Shown here piece after piece: positions 1 to 6,451 of a stretch of 6,813 bases of DNA. The translations under genes and the position numbers were made by a program. A model generated the notes under the pieces. It had not been told where the DNA came from. It was given only the letters and a program-made list of their open reading frames with translations, and did no database searches. How positions within the stretch are numbered: position 1 is the stretch's first letter; the number at the start of each line of letters is the position of its first letter. The stretch is from Fimbriimonadaceae bacterium (GTDB taxonomy: Bacteria > Armatimonadota > Fimbriimonadia > Fimbriimonadales > Fimbriimonadaceae): assembly GCA_947447315.1 (NCBI GenBank), contig CANFJD010000155.1, positions 1 to 6,813 on the forward strand, read 5' to 3'.

Positions 1-377
1 TCCTCCAGGTGAAGCAAGCCCACTGGAACATTGTGGGTCCCCGCTTCATCTCCATCCACGAATATCTAGATTCGGTTTACGAAACCCTGCTGGAGCAGAC
101 CGACCAATCGGCCGAGCGAATTCGCCAACTCCGAGCGTTTCCGAATGGAAATGCTGACCTCATCGCCGGTAACGAGACCTTCGTTCCCATGCCCGCGGGT
201 CCAATTCCCGATGAGGACGTGGTCGATCTCATCACCCACCGCCTCGAAGCGGCCATTGATGCGTTTCGCGACCGACTGGACAAGATTGAGGATGTCGATA
301 CGGTAACCGCCGATATCATCCACGGCCAAATCGAAGCCCTAGAGATCCACGCCTGGAAAATGCGCTCGATGAGGTAA
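1..377 (+). CDS. dps: Dps-family DNA-protecting ferritin, 5' end cut off by window
   Basis: This is the C-terminal about 124 codons of a Dps/miniferritin; the first complete codon in frame is at base 3 and the true start lies before the window. Dps proteins form 12-subunit shells that oxidise Fe(II) with hydrogen peroxide, store iron and shield DNA. The read begins LQVKQAHWNIVGPRF, matching the E. coli Dps segment KQAHWN. The inter-subunit ferroxidase ligands are all visible: the His of AHWN, the His and Asp of IHEYLD, and the Asp and Glu of TDQSAER. The rest is the predicted helical core and it ends at TAA with an ordinary-length C-terminus. The GTG at 9-11 is an internal Val codon, not a start, because homology continues upstream of it. 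A hairpin follows the stop immediately, so this is probably the last gene of its transcript. It is convergent with the broken EF-G-like gene. Family assignment is firm; DNA binding cannot be judged without the N-terminus. Confidence 0.93.
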   Translation, partial: LQVKQAHWNIVGPRFISIHEYLDSVYETLLEQTDQSAERIRQLRAFPNGNADLIAGNETFVPMPAGPIPDEDVVDLITHRLEAAIDAFRDRLDKIEDVDTVTADIIHGQIEALEIHAWKMRSMR

Positions 378-402
378 AGCCCGCTGGCGACGTCAGCGGG
401 CT
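378..402. terminator. Hairpin after dps, probable bidirectional terminator
   Basis: The arms AGCCCGCTG (378-386) and CAGCGGGCT (394-402) pair perfectly over 9 bases around a 7-base centre. The hairpin starts one base after the dps stop. The plus strand continues with ACTTTATAA and the minus strand with TTTACC, so T-runs are short on both sides. It sits between two convergent genes. It also overlaps the last codons of the EF-G-like remnant, so the remnant now ends inside the dps terminator. Confidence 0.7.
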
Positions 403-1107
403 ACTTTATAACACAGCACGGTACCAATCGCATCCGGTGTTTCCATGTTGCCCGCTGACTCGGCCGCCGCGTCCATGATCTGTACCGGCCGCACTGCAGC
501 TTCTGCCGCGTATTTGGGAGGAATCTCTAAAATCTCGGTTCCTCGATCTCGCCCCTTATAAACTTTCATATTCAGCAGGTCCAGTACGGCCGAAAAGTCT
601 GCTTATCGACCCAACGGTATCTGCGTGTTCACCACCGATCGTCCATATTTGGCGTGCAAGGTCTCAATGAGACCGTCATATTTGGCATTGTCTCGCTCCA
701 ATTTGTTCACAAAAACGCAGCGGGGAAGCCGGTTCGCTTCGGCGACATCCCAAGCCAGTTCAAACCCAACGTCCAGGTCCCGCTTGGCTTCACAAACGAT
801 GATCATCGCCTCCACCACGCGCGCCACGGCGTGAAGTTCCCCAATGAAGTCGGTGTAACCTGGCAGGTCAATCAGATTGATCTTATGACCATGCCATTCC
901 AAGGGGACCACGCTGGCTCCAAGAGATATGTGGCGCTTCTGTTCCAGAGAGTCAAAGTCGCTTTGGGTGGTGCCCTGGTCCCCGCTTCCCAATCGGTCCG
1001 TAGCTCCTGCCGTGAAAGAGCATATGTTCGACGAGCATGGTCTTTCCGACCCCGCCGTGACCAACAATGGCCACGTTTCTGATCCGTTCCGGTTTGTAAT
1101 TGTTCAC
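393..1107 (-). pseudogene. Decayed elongation factor G-like GTPase (N-terminal third only)
   Basis: Reading from GTG at 1107 gives VNNYKPERIRNVAIVGHGG and VGKTML, with P-loop GHGGVGKT. After HMLF the frame breaks. One extra T in the minus-strand TTT (1015-1017) moves the reading frame; without it the protein continues FTAGATDRLGSGDQGTT, then KINLIDLPGYTDF (G3 DxPG) and FVNKLERDNA (G4, with Glu where NKxD is usual). A TAA at 603-605 then interrupts QIPLGR-ADFSAVLDLLNMKVY in the same frame; that downstream segment still looks like EF-G. The frame finally ends at TGA 393-395 after about 240 codons, where EF-G and its paralogues have roughly 650-700. As it stands, translation from the GTG gives only 51 residues. 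The likely parent is an EF-G-like paralogue (FusA2/EF-G-2 style) and not the essential fusA, but a G-domain fragment cannot settle this. Domains II to V are absent. One break could be a sequencing error; two breaks plus the truncation point to real decay. Confidence 0.85.
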
Positions 1108-1116
1108 CCGAAAATT

Positions 1117-1124
1117 CCTCCTTT
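1117..1124 (-). promoter_or_regulatory. Strong Shine-Dalgarno site of the EF-G-like remnant
   Basis: On the minus strand AAAGGAGG lies 9 bases before the GTG at 1107. It is the most consensus-like ribosome binding site in the window. It fixes GTG as the start of the decayed gene and shows that the 5' signals have not eroded, which suggests recent inactivation. Confidence 0.8.
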
Positions 1125-1141
1125 GGATTGCTTTCGAGTGT

Positions 1142-1167
1142 CGTCCGCCTTTGGGTAAAGGCGGGCG
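1142..1167 (-). promoter_or_regulatory. GC-rich hairpin in the leader of the EF-G-like remnant
   Basis: The arms CGTCCGCCTTT (1142-1152) and AAAGGCGGGCG (1157-1167) pair over 11 positions with one G-T pair, around the loop GGGT. It lies 17 bases before the ribosome binding site on the minus strand. No T-run follows in either direction, so a simple terminator is unlikely. It may be a leader structure or a leftover of an element; its function is unknown. Confidence 0.5.
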
Positions 1168-1223
1168 GCGTCCTAGTTCTTAATCCACGCGTAACAATCC
1201 AGAATTGCAACCACCCGCAGAGT

Positions 1224-1238
1224 GTCTGGAATCCAGAC
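1224..1238. promoter_or_regulatory. Perfect 15-bp palindrome, possible operator
   Basis: GTCTGGAATCCAGAC is a 7-bp inverted repeat around one central base. It lies in the region between two divergent genes, 67 bases before the ATG at 1305 and 117 bases before the GTG at 1107. Its size and symmetry suit a dimeric repressor, but I cannot name a family. A related half, AATCCAGA, also occurs at 1196-1203. Confidence 0.35.
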
Positions 1239-1292
1239 CAAACCGCAGGTGTGCAAACACGTACGAAAACGCTATAGGTCTCTGCCAAGCCC

Positions 1293-1298
1293 TATACT
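1293..1298 (+). promoter_or_regulatory. -10-like box TATACT directly before the ATG
   Basis: TATACT ends 6 bases before the ATG at 1305. Transcription from such a box would begin at or next to the A of the ATG, giving a leaderless mRNA. No Shine-Dalgarno sequence is present between the upstream in-frame TAG (1275-1277) and the ATG, which supports this. No good -35 match is visible 16-18 bases upstream. Confidence 0.45.
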
Positions 1299-1304
1299 GT
1301 CCGT

Positions 1305-2165
1305 ATGATTGCCGCGGCTCTTGCTGCCATCTCCATTGGAACCGTTTCGGTGAGAGCCGTCGCCTTCCGGCAGTGGAGCAGCGCGGTGGAAGTCAACAAC
1401 GATGCGATTCGCCTCGTCTACGTTCCCCAAATTGGGCGCATCATGTACTTCGGTCGGATCCACGGTCCTAATGTGCTGTGGGTGAACAGTGGCGTCAATC
1501 CGGGTGAAAGCTGGGTCAATTGGGGCGGTGACAAACTTTGGCCTGCGCCGCAAAGCCGCTGGAATTGGCCGCCCGATAAAGATATTGATGGGTCGCGCTG
1601 GTCGGTAGAGCTCAATCGGGATGGCTTCACCACCACCAGTCCGGTCAGCGTCAAAGATGGGATCCGATTTAGGCGGACAGTCCGCATGTCGCCCGCTGGC
1701 CGCGGCGTTGAAATCACCAACACTCTGCAAAAACTGGCGGGTGAACCCCTCGAACTCTCAATTTGGCAAATCGCCCAGGTCGATAACCCCGAGTGGGCAT
1801 CGCTACCGTACCAAGTTCGCCCCGAAGTGCCAAACGGATACGCCGCCTACGATCGCCAAGATTTCGCCGACAACACCATCGTGGCAAGCGACCGAGTCAT
1901 TTTCCACCGCCACCGTTCCAAATCGATTAAGTTTGGCAGCGCCGGCAACACTGGCCGCCTTCAGGCAAAAGTTGGCGAAAGCATCTTCAATATGCAAGCC
2001 GACTACCGTGAAGGAGAGCGCTACCCCGACAACGGCCGTGCCCAGCAAATCTATCTCAGCGCTGATCCCCTCGCCTACGCTGAACTAGAACTCGTGAGTC
2101 CGCTCCGAACCTATGCCCGAGGCGACGAATCCAGCTTCACCGTCCGCTGGCAGATCAGCAACTAG
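1305..2165 (+). CDS. DUF4380-type protein, probably exported
   Basis: This 286-residue protein resembles DUF4380 proteins, which have a galactose-mutarotase-like beta-sandwich and no established activity. The supporting stretch is at residues 71-90: WGGDKLWPAPQ followed by a Trp/Pro-rich segment. That pattern is recalled from family members, not searched. The first 18 residues (MIAAALAAISIGTVSVRA) are hydrophobic and end in a signal-peptidase-like VRA, but there is no Lys or Arg before the hydrophobic stretch. Export is therefore likely, not certain. The remainder is rich in beta-forming and aromatic residues, with no transmembrane segment or lipobox Cys. The ATG is the only good start after the in-frame TAG at 1275; it has no ribosome binding site and a -10-like box instead. 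The gene is convergent with purB and its TAG overlaps purB's TAG. A sugar-binding or carbohydrate-processing role is possible from the fold only. Confidence 0.75.
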   Translation: MIAAALAAISIGTVSVRAVAFRQWSSAVEVNNDAIRLVYVPQIGRIMYFGRIHGPNVLWVNSGVNPGESWVNWGGDKLWPAPQSRWNWPPDKDIDGSRWSVELNRDGFTTTSPVSVKDGIRFRRTVRMSPAGRGVEITNTLQKLAGEPLELSIWQIAQVDNPEWASLPYQVRPEVPNGYAAYDRQDFADNTIVASDRVIFHRHRSKSIKFGSAGNTGRLQAKVGESIFNMQADYREGERYPDNGRAQQIYLSADPLAYAELELVSPLRTYARGDESSFTVRWQISN

Positions 2166-3424
2166 GCAAACCGTAAATGGTGGGACAGGCTGAACACCTC
2201 TTCCACCTCATCCGGCGTCAAATTCGCCTTAACTTCCTCGTCGTTCTGCACGCTGGTCTTGTAGTCCGCTCCATCCCAAGCTGCCGCGGCATTTCGCTGC
2301 GCCACCTTATAAGCCGCGGCGCGGGGAAGACCCGCCCGTACCAGAGCCACCATCAAGTGCTCGCTGAACACGAGATCGCCCATGATCCTCATATTGGCAA
2401 GCATCCGATCCGGGAACACCTGAAGCTCCGAAAGTATTTTCGTCAATCGACGCAACATGAAATCGGCTAATTGGCAGCTATCCGGGAAAATCACCCGTTC
2501 CAACGAGCTGTTGGTCAAATCTCGCTCGTGCCACGTGGCAATGCTTTCCACCATCGCGTGCGCATTCGCCCGGAGTAATCGACTGAGGCCGCAAATTGTC
2601 TCGGAATTCCACGGATTCCGTTTGTGAGGCATAGCGCTACTGCCAGTCTGACCTGCCGCAAATCCTTCCTGAACCTCCAAAATCTCAGTGCGCTGCAGGT
2701 TTCGTAACTCAGTTGCCGTGCGTTCCAGCCCGGCCCCCAGCAACGCAAGAACGTTCAAAAAGTTCGCGTGACGATCGCGATTCACAATCTGGGTCGTCAC
2801 CAAATCGGGTTCTAGCCCCAGCCTATGCATCACTTGCCGCTCGAGCGATGGTGAAGTAATTCCGTGAATGCCAACGGGTCCGCTGCATTTACCCACCGCA
2901 ATCTCCGTACGCGCCGTATGAAGGCGCGCCACATTGCGATCGAGTTCATTTCGCCAGCTTCGACACTTGTGTCCAAACGTAACGGGCTCTGCATGCACGC
3001 CATGCGTTCGTCCGATGCAGGGACTGGTTCCGAACCGCTCTTCTAGAGAATCAATTGCCGCACGAAGCTTTGCGGCACTGGCAATCAATACATCGGCGCT
3101 ATCCCGCAACATCATGCCGGTCGCGGTGTCGATCACGTCGTAACTGGTTACTCCGAAGTGAATCCACCGTCCCGCCGGGCCTACGTTCTCCTCCAAACAC
3201 CGGACAAAGGCCACCAGGTCGTGGCGGGTTTCCAGTTCCAATTCGTCGCATCGCTCCAGCGTAAATGCTGCCTTGCCCTGAATTTCGGCCAAATCGCTGC
3301 CAGGAATGACGCCAGCCTGGGCGTGCGCTTCACAGATCGCTACCTCCACATCTTTCCACCGCTCGTACCGCGCTTGGCGGCTCCAAATGGCGGTCATGGC
3401 AGGCGTGGTGTAGCGGTCAATCAT
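2162..3424 (-). CDS. purB: Adenylosuccinate lyase
   Basis: PurB removes fumarate twice in cytoplasmic purine synthesis, from SAICAR to give AICAR and from adenylosuccinate to give AMP. The 420-residue product starts MIDRYTTPAMTAIW, close to B. subtilis PurB. Catalytic positions fall at matching numbers: His68 in TRHDLVAF, His141 in GRTHGVHAEP, the signature loop GSSAMPHKRNP at 261-271 with Ser262/263, and Glu275 just after it. WHERD and SSLERVIFPD are also conserved. The end differs: after LSHHLRFA the protein stops, about 12 residues before the usual C-terminus (B. subtilis continues NVDLIFERLGLA). The stop TAG shares CTAG with the stop of the opposite gene. It lies 207 bases downstream of purD on the same strand. 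It has no Shine-Dalgarno site, but TACTCT sits 7 bases before the ATG, so it may have its own promoter and a leaderless mRNA. Function is assigned with high certainty. Confidence 0.97.
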   Translation of the reverse strand: MIDRYTTPAMTAIWSRQARYERWKDVEVAICEAHAQAGVIPGSDLAEIQGKAAFTLERCDELELETRHDLVAFVRCLEENVGPAGRWIHFGVTSYDVIDTATGMMLRDSADVLIASAAKLRAAIDSLEERFGTSPCIGRTHGVHAEPVTFGHKCRSWRNELDRNVARLHTARTEIAVGKCSGPVGIHGITSPSLERQVMHRLGLEPDLVTTQIVNRDRHANFLNVLALLGAGLERTATELRNLQRTEILEVQEGFAAGQTGSSAMPHKRNPWNSETICGLSRLLRANAHAMVESIATWHERDLTNSSLERVIFPDSCQLADFMLRRLTKILSELQVFPDRMLANMRIMGDLVFSEHLMVALVRAGLPRAAAYKVAQRNAAAAWDGADYKTSVQNDEEVKANLTPDEVEEVFSLSHHLRFA

Positions 3425-3431
3425 CCCTATA

Positions 3432-3437
3432 AGAGTA
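3432..3437 (-). promoter_or_regulatory. -10-like box TACTCT before purB
   Basis: On the minus strand TACTCT (TANNNT form) is followed by 7 bases, TATAGGG, and then the purB ATG. The placement mirrors the box before the gene at 1305 and suggests a leaderless start. No convincing -35 is seen, and no ribosome binding site is present. The alternative TATAGG is a poorer -10 and lies too close to the ATG. Confidence 0.35.
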
Positions 3438-3572
3438 CCGGGATGGCATTCGGCACGGGGAAACCTAGTATTTTTGCGGGAATTAAAAAACGTTGGAACA
3501 ATTCCGAGCGACCATAGTCTAGGTATACAAGCTCGGCATTTGATCGGGCTATTTTGGCACCGGAAGGAGAGT

Positions 3573-3607
3573 GGGGCGGTCGGAATTTTCCAGGCTGCCC
3601 CTTTTTT
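3573..3607 (+). terminator. Strong intrinsic terminator on the plus strand
   Basis: The 5' arm (GGGGCGGTCGG, 3573-3583) pairs with the 3' arm (CCAGGCTGCCCC, 3590-3601) over 11 positions with two G-T pairs and one bulged A. An A-T pair and a 4-base loop close it, and six Ts follow at 3602-3607. On the minus strand the sequence after the stem is not T-rich, so the element points along the plus strand. No plus-strand gene lies directly upstream. It would end either a small RNA begun in this gap or a long transcript from the gene at 1305 reading antisense through purB. Confidence 0.7.
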
Positions 3608-3631
3608 GATGCATCTTCACGCGTCGGTGGA

Positions 3632-4894
3632 TCAGTTGTGCGAAGCAATATCGGTACGGCAAAATCCCCCTGGGAACTCCACCAACTTTGCCGCTGAGTA
3701 AGCTAATTGTCGCGCTTCCGCCACCGTGCCTCCCGTCGCGCCTACCCCTAGCACTCGACCTCCCGCGGTTACCAACTGCCCATTCCCATCCAATGCGGTT
3801 CCGGCGTGGAATAACTCCACTCCGCTCGGTAATGCCCCAATCTGAATCGGCAGACCCTTCACGTAATTACCCGGATATCCGTGGCTGGCCATCACTACCG
3901 TCACGGCGGCATGTGGCAGTACTTCCACCGGCTCAACGATGCCGCCCGTCGCCGCCTGATACAAAGCATCCAAAAATCCCTTGCCTAAACGTCGCATCAC
4001 GGTCTGTGTCTCTGGATCACCAAACCGAACGTTAAATTCCAAGCAGTAGGGGCGGTCGTGATGCATCATGACGCCAGTGAACAGCGTCCCCCGGTACGAA
4101 ATGTGCCGCCGTTTCAGCTCCAGCAGCAAGGGATGCACCACATGAGCCTCCACTTCGGCAACCATCGCCTCCGTTACCCAGTCGCATGGTGAATACGTCC
4201 CCATTCCCCCGGTATTCGGGCCCTGATCCCCATCAAAAGCCCGCTTATGATCTTGCGACACCGGCAGGCTCACGAAGTTTTGGTCCCCGACGATGGTAAG
4301 GAGACTAAATTCGCGTCCCCGCAGTCGATCCTCGATGACCACCGTGCTCCCCGCATCGCCAAAATCTTTCCGCACCATCATGCTGTGCACGGCTTCAACC
4401 GCCTCACTCACGTCGTCCGAAACCACCACGCCTTTTCCAAGCGCATTTCCACTGGCTTTCACGGCCACGCTGTGCCCATCCGCGTACCGCTCGCGAACGT
4501 ACTGCTCCGCCTCCATAGCGTGATGAAAAGTACGGAAACCCGCGGTTGGAATTCCCGCCGCGGCCATCATCTCTTTACTGAAAGCCTTGGAAGCCTCCAA
4601 TTGCGCTCCCGCGGAGTCAGGACCGTACACCGCGATCCCGTTGGCCCTGAGTTCATTGCCTAGTCCGGCAACCAACGGGTCTTCCGGCCCCACCACTATC
4701 AGTTCGATTCCGTGATTTTGGACCGCTTCCGAAATTGATCTGGCAGAAACGGTCGCGCCGGCGATAATGGTCGCCACTTGAGCGATGCCGGGATTTCCCG
4801 GAATGGCAAACACTTCCGCTTCTTGCGCCAGTTTCCATGCCAATGCATGCTCGCGACCGCCACTGCCTACCACCAGAACCTTCATCCGATTCAT
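3632..4894 (-). CDS. purD: Phosphoribosylamine-glycine ligase (GAR synthetase)
   Basis: PurD joins glycine to 5-phosphoribosylamine using ATP and makes GAR, the second step of purine synthesis. The 420-residue product has the family order: nucleotide-fold start MKVLVVGSGGREHAL (4-18), PGNPG (32-36), GPEDPLVAG (69-77), the ATP-grasp loop region (143-158), QDHKRAFDGDQGPNTGGMG (214-232) and LEFNVRFGDPETQ further on. The final FCRTDIASHN matches the usual C-terminal region RRDIG and gives full family length. The ATP-binding loop reads KASGNALGKGV where most PurDs have KADGLAAGKGV. Two Met codons compete as starts: 4894 and, three codons on, 4885, which gives the common family start MKVLVVGSGG. 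A weak GGGA lies 6 bases before the first, so I keep 4894. It begins 9 bases after the nuclease gene stop, so the two are surely cotranscribed. Confidence 0.97.
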   Translation of the reverse strand: MNRMKVLVVGSGGREHALAWKLAQEAEVFAIPGNPGIAQVATIIAGATVSARSISEAVQNHGIELIVVGPEDPLVAGLGNELRANGIAVYGPDSAGAQLEASKAFSKEMMAAAGIPTAGFRTFHHAMEAEQYVRERYADGHSVAVKASGNALGKGVVVSDDVSEAVEAVHSMMVRKDFGDAGSTVVIEDRLRGREFSLLTIVGDQNFVSLPVSQDHKRAFDGDQGPNTGGMGTYSPCDWVTEAMVAEVEAHVVHPLLLELKRRHISYRGTLFTGVMMHHDRPYCLEFNVRFGDPETQTVMRRLGKGFLDALYQAATGGIVEPVEVLPHAAVTVVMASHGYPGNYVKGLPIQIGALPSGVELFHAGTALDGNGQLVTAGGRVLGVGATGGTVAEARQLAYSAAKLVEFPGGFCRTDIASHN

Positions 4895-4903
4895 GGTATC
4901 CCG

Positions 4904-6286
4904 TTACGGCAAAACAAATCGTTCTGCCATTGCGGGAATGATCGTATTCCAACCCAGTTCTGCCCGAATCTTTGCTTGCAATGCCAGTTGTGCCTTCGGC
5001 TCTCCATGAACGATAAAGGTTGTTTTCGGGGGAGTTTTGAAGTGCCTCAACCAATCCAGAATCTCGCCCTGGTCCGCGTGCGCGCTTAATGCATTGGCCC
5101 GCTCAATCCTTGCTGCAACTCTCACTTCTTCTCCAAAAATCGATACCAACGGCTCGTGATCCAAAATTCGTCGTCCCAGTGTGTCCTCGGCCTGGTACCC
5201 CGTAAACAGAACGGTGTTCTTTGGGTCCGATAGGCGATGGAGCAAATGGTGTTGAACACGACCACCGTTGCACATTCCGCTCCCGGCAATCACCACAAAC
5301 GGCCCCGGTTGCTTGTTGATCGCTTTTGACATCTCCTTGTCGCGCACGTATTGGATCCCATCCGGCTCTGTTAGCGATTGATGTAAATCTTCCGCTACCT
5401 TCGCTTCCTCGTCAAACTCATCGGGATTGCGTGCGTACACATCGCTCACCGACATCGCCATCGGCGAATCCACAAAAATGGGAATCCGGGGCAATGCGCC
5501 CCTATCTTGAAGCCGGGAAATGTAATACAGCAACTCCTGCGTTCGGCCAATTGCAAAACTCGGAATAATGACCACCCCACCCTGCGTGGCTGTTTCGTTA
5601 ATGATCCTCCCAATCTGTGCTTCGGGATCTTCCTTTTCGTGCAGACGATCCCCATAGGTGGATTCAATAACCAAAAACTCCGTCGAATCTACATAGGCCG
5701 GATCCCGCAAAATCGGCGTATTGAATCGCCCCAAGTCTCCGCCCATCAAAATCCGATCTCCATCCGGAAATGTGATTTCCGCGTAGGCCGAACCCAAAAT
5801 ATGTCCCGCGGTCAAGAATCGCAGATTGGCGCCGCCCGGCAGTGCTTGGTTAGTGTCATAAGCCACCGGTTGAAAGTGTTTCAGAGTCTCGTATGCATCT
5901 GCTTCGGTGAACAGCGGTTGAGGATCGGCATGCCGGGAACCGTGTTTCCGCGCCCGCCGCGCATCTTCTTCCTGAATCCGACCCGAGTCTGGCAGCGCAA
6001 TTCGTGCAATACCGATCGTCGCCTTTGTCGCTAAAAACTCACCCGAATAGCCGTCCCTCACCAACTTAGGCAATCGCCCTATGTGGTCCTGATGGGCGTG
6101 GGTAACCACCACTAGATCAATTTCAGACGGATCAAATGGAAATGGTTCGTAGTTTTCGTCTCGAAGGTGCCGATTGCCCTGAAAAATTCCGCAATCAACC
6201 AGAATCTTCTTCCCATTGAATTCGATCAGGTGGCATGATCCGGTAACTGTCCCGGCGGCTCCGCAAAACTGGATGCTCCGTTGCAC
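4904..6286 (-). CDS. Beta-CASP metallo-beta-lactamase nuclease (YSH1/CPSF-like)
   Basis: This is a predicted zinc-dependent RNA-processing nuclease of the metallo-beta-lactamase/beta-CASP group related to eukaryotic CPSF73/Ysh1 (COG1236 type). From the GTG at 6286 it has 460 residues, the usual family length. Metal-binding motifs are HAHQDH at 63-68, His162 in GHILGSAY, Asp184 in GGDLGR, His403 in LSAHADQ and His427 in VHGEP. ESTYGDR follows the first half-domain, and the beta-CASP insert contains IPSFAIGRTQELL, VDSPMA and GSGMCNGGRV. The family start is normally a few residues before IQFCGAAGTVTGS, so I chose GTG. An upstream ATG at 6382 adds 32 residues (MWRRLWISLPLG...) with no family similarity. 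Neither start has a good ribosome binding site. No signal peptide is evident, so the protein should be cytoplasmic. purD follows after 9 bases. RNA is the likely substrate; endo- versus exonuclease action cannot be told from sequence. Confidence 0.9.
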   Translation of the reverse strand: MQRSIQFCGAAGTVTGSCHLIEFNGKKILVDCGIFQGNRHLRDENYEPFPFDPSEIDLVVVTHAHQDHIGRLPKLVRDGYSGEFLATKATIGIARIALPDSGRIQEEDARRARKHGSRHADPQPLFTEADAYETLKHFQPVAYDTNQALPGGANLRFLTAGHILGSAYAEITFPDGDRILMGGDLGRFNTPILRDPAYVDSTEFLVIESTYGDRLHEKEDPEAQIGRIINETATQGGVVIIPSFAIGRTQELLYYISRLQDRGALPRIPIFVDSPMAMSVSDVYARNPDEFDEEAKVAEDLHQSLTEPDGIQYVRDKEMSKAINKQPGPFVVIAGSGMCNGGRVQHHLLHRLSDPKNTVLFTGYQAEDTLGRRILDHEPLVSIFGEEVRVAARIERANALSAHADQGEILDWLRHFKTPPKTTFIVHGEPKAQLALQAKIRAELGWNTIIPAMAERFVLP

Positions 6287-6451
6287 AATCGCAGTTCTAC
6301 CCCCGCTCAAATACCGGGTTGGGCAAGTAGGCAGGGCTGGGTTCTGTCCTAGTGGAAGGGATATCCACAACCGACGCCACATTGAAATCCAAGCCCCGTA
6401 TGGATGACTGGGCCCACCGAGGCATATTGAGCCTGGTCGAATATCCTCAAC

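Larger units (their letters stand above)
3425..3631. other. Gap between purD and purB, no supported protein gene
   Basis: These 207 bases separate two same-strand purine genes and are long for an operon gap. They hold a purB-proximal -10-like box on the minus strand and a strong hairpin with T-run on the plus strand. Between them on the plus strand lies a weak possible promoter, TTGGAA (3493-3498) with 16 bases to TAGTCT (3515-3520). A plus-strand transcript from there to the T-run would be about 80 bases. The short open frames across the gap show no family features. Confidence 0.5.

Noticed and set aside
603..1067. A separate 154-residue GTPase-like gene on the minus strand
   Set aside because: It is the second half of the EF-G-like G domain read after the frameshift; its first residues are out-of-frame P-loop sequence, and the real ribosome site and start are at 1107-1124.
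872..1288. A 138-residue minus-strand open frame
   Set aside because: It overlaps the EF-G-like remnant in another frame, has no family features and crosses the hairpin and palindrome of the divergent region.
3551..3575. Signal recognition particle RNA, because of a CCGGAAGGA segment
   Set aside because: The rest of the conserved apical part (AAGCAGC and its pairing partner) is missing and the flanks do not form the rod.
3427..3648. Small minus-strand gene in the purD-purB gap
   Set aside because: It needs a TTG start inside purD, has no ribosome site and shows no recognisable domain.
3474..3701. Small plus-strand gene in the purD-purB gap
   Set aside because: It runs straight through the strong terminator and into the antisense of purD; composition looks random.
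4247..4663. 138-residue plus-strand open frame
   Set aside because: It is entirely antisense to the well-supported purD gene.
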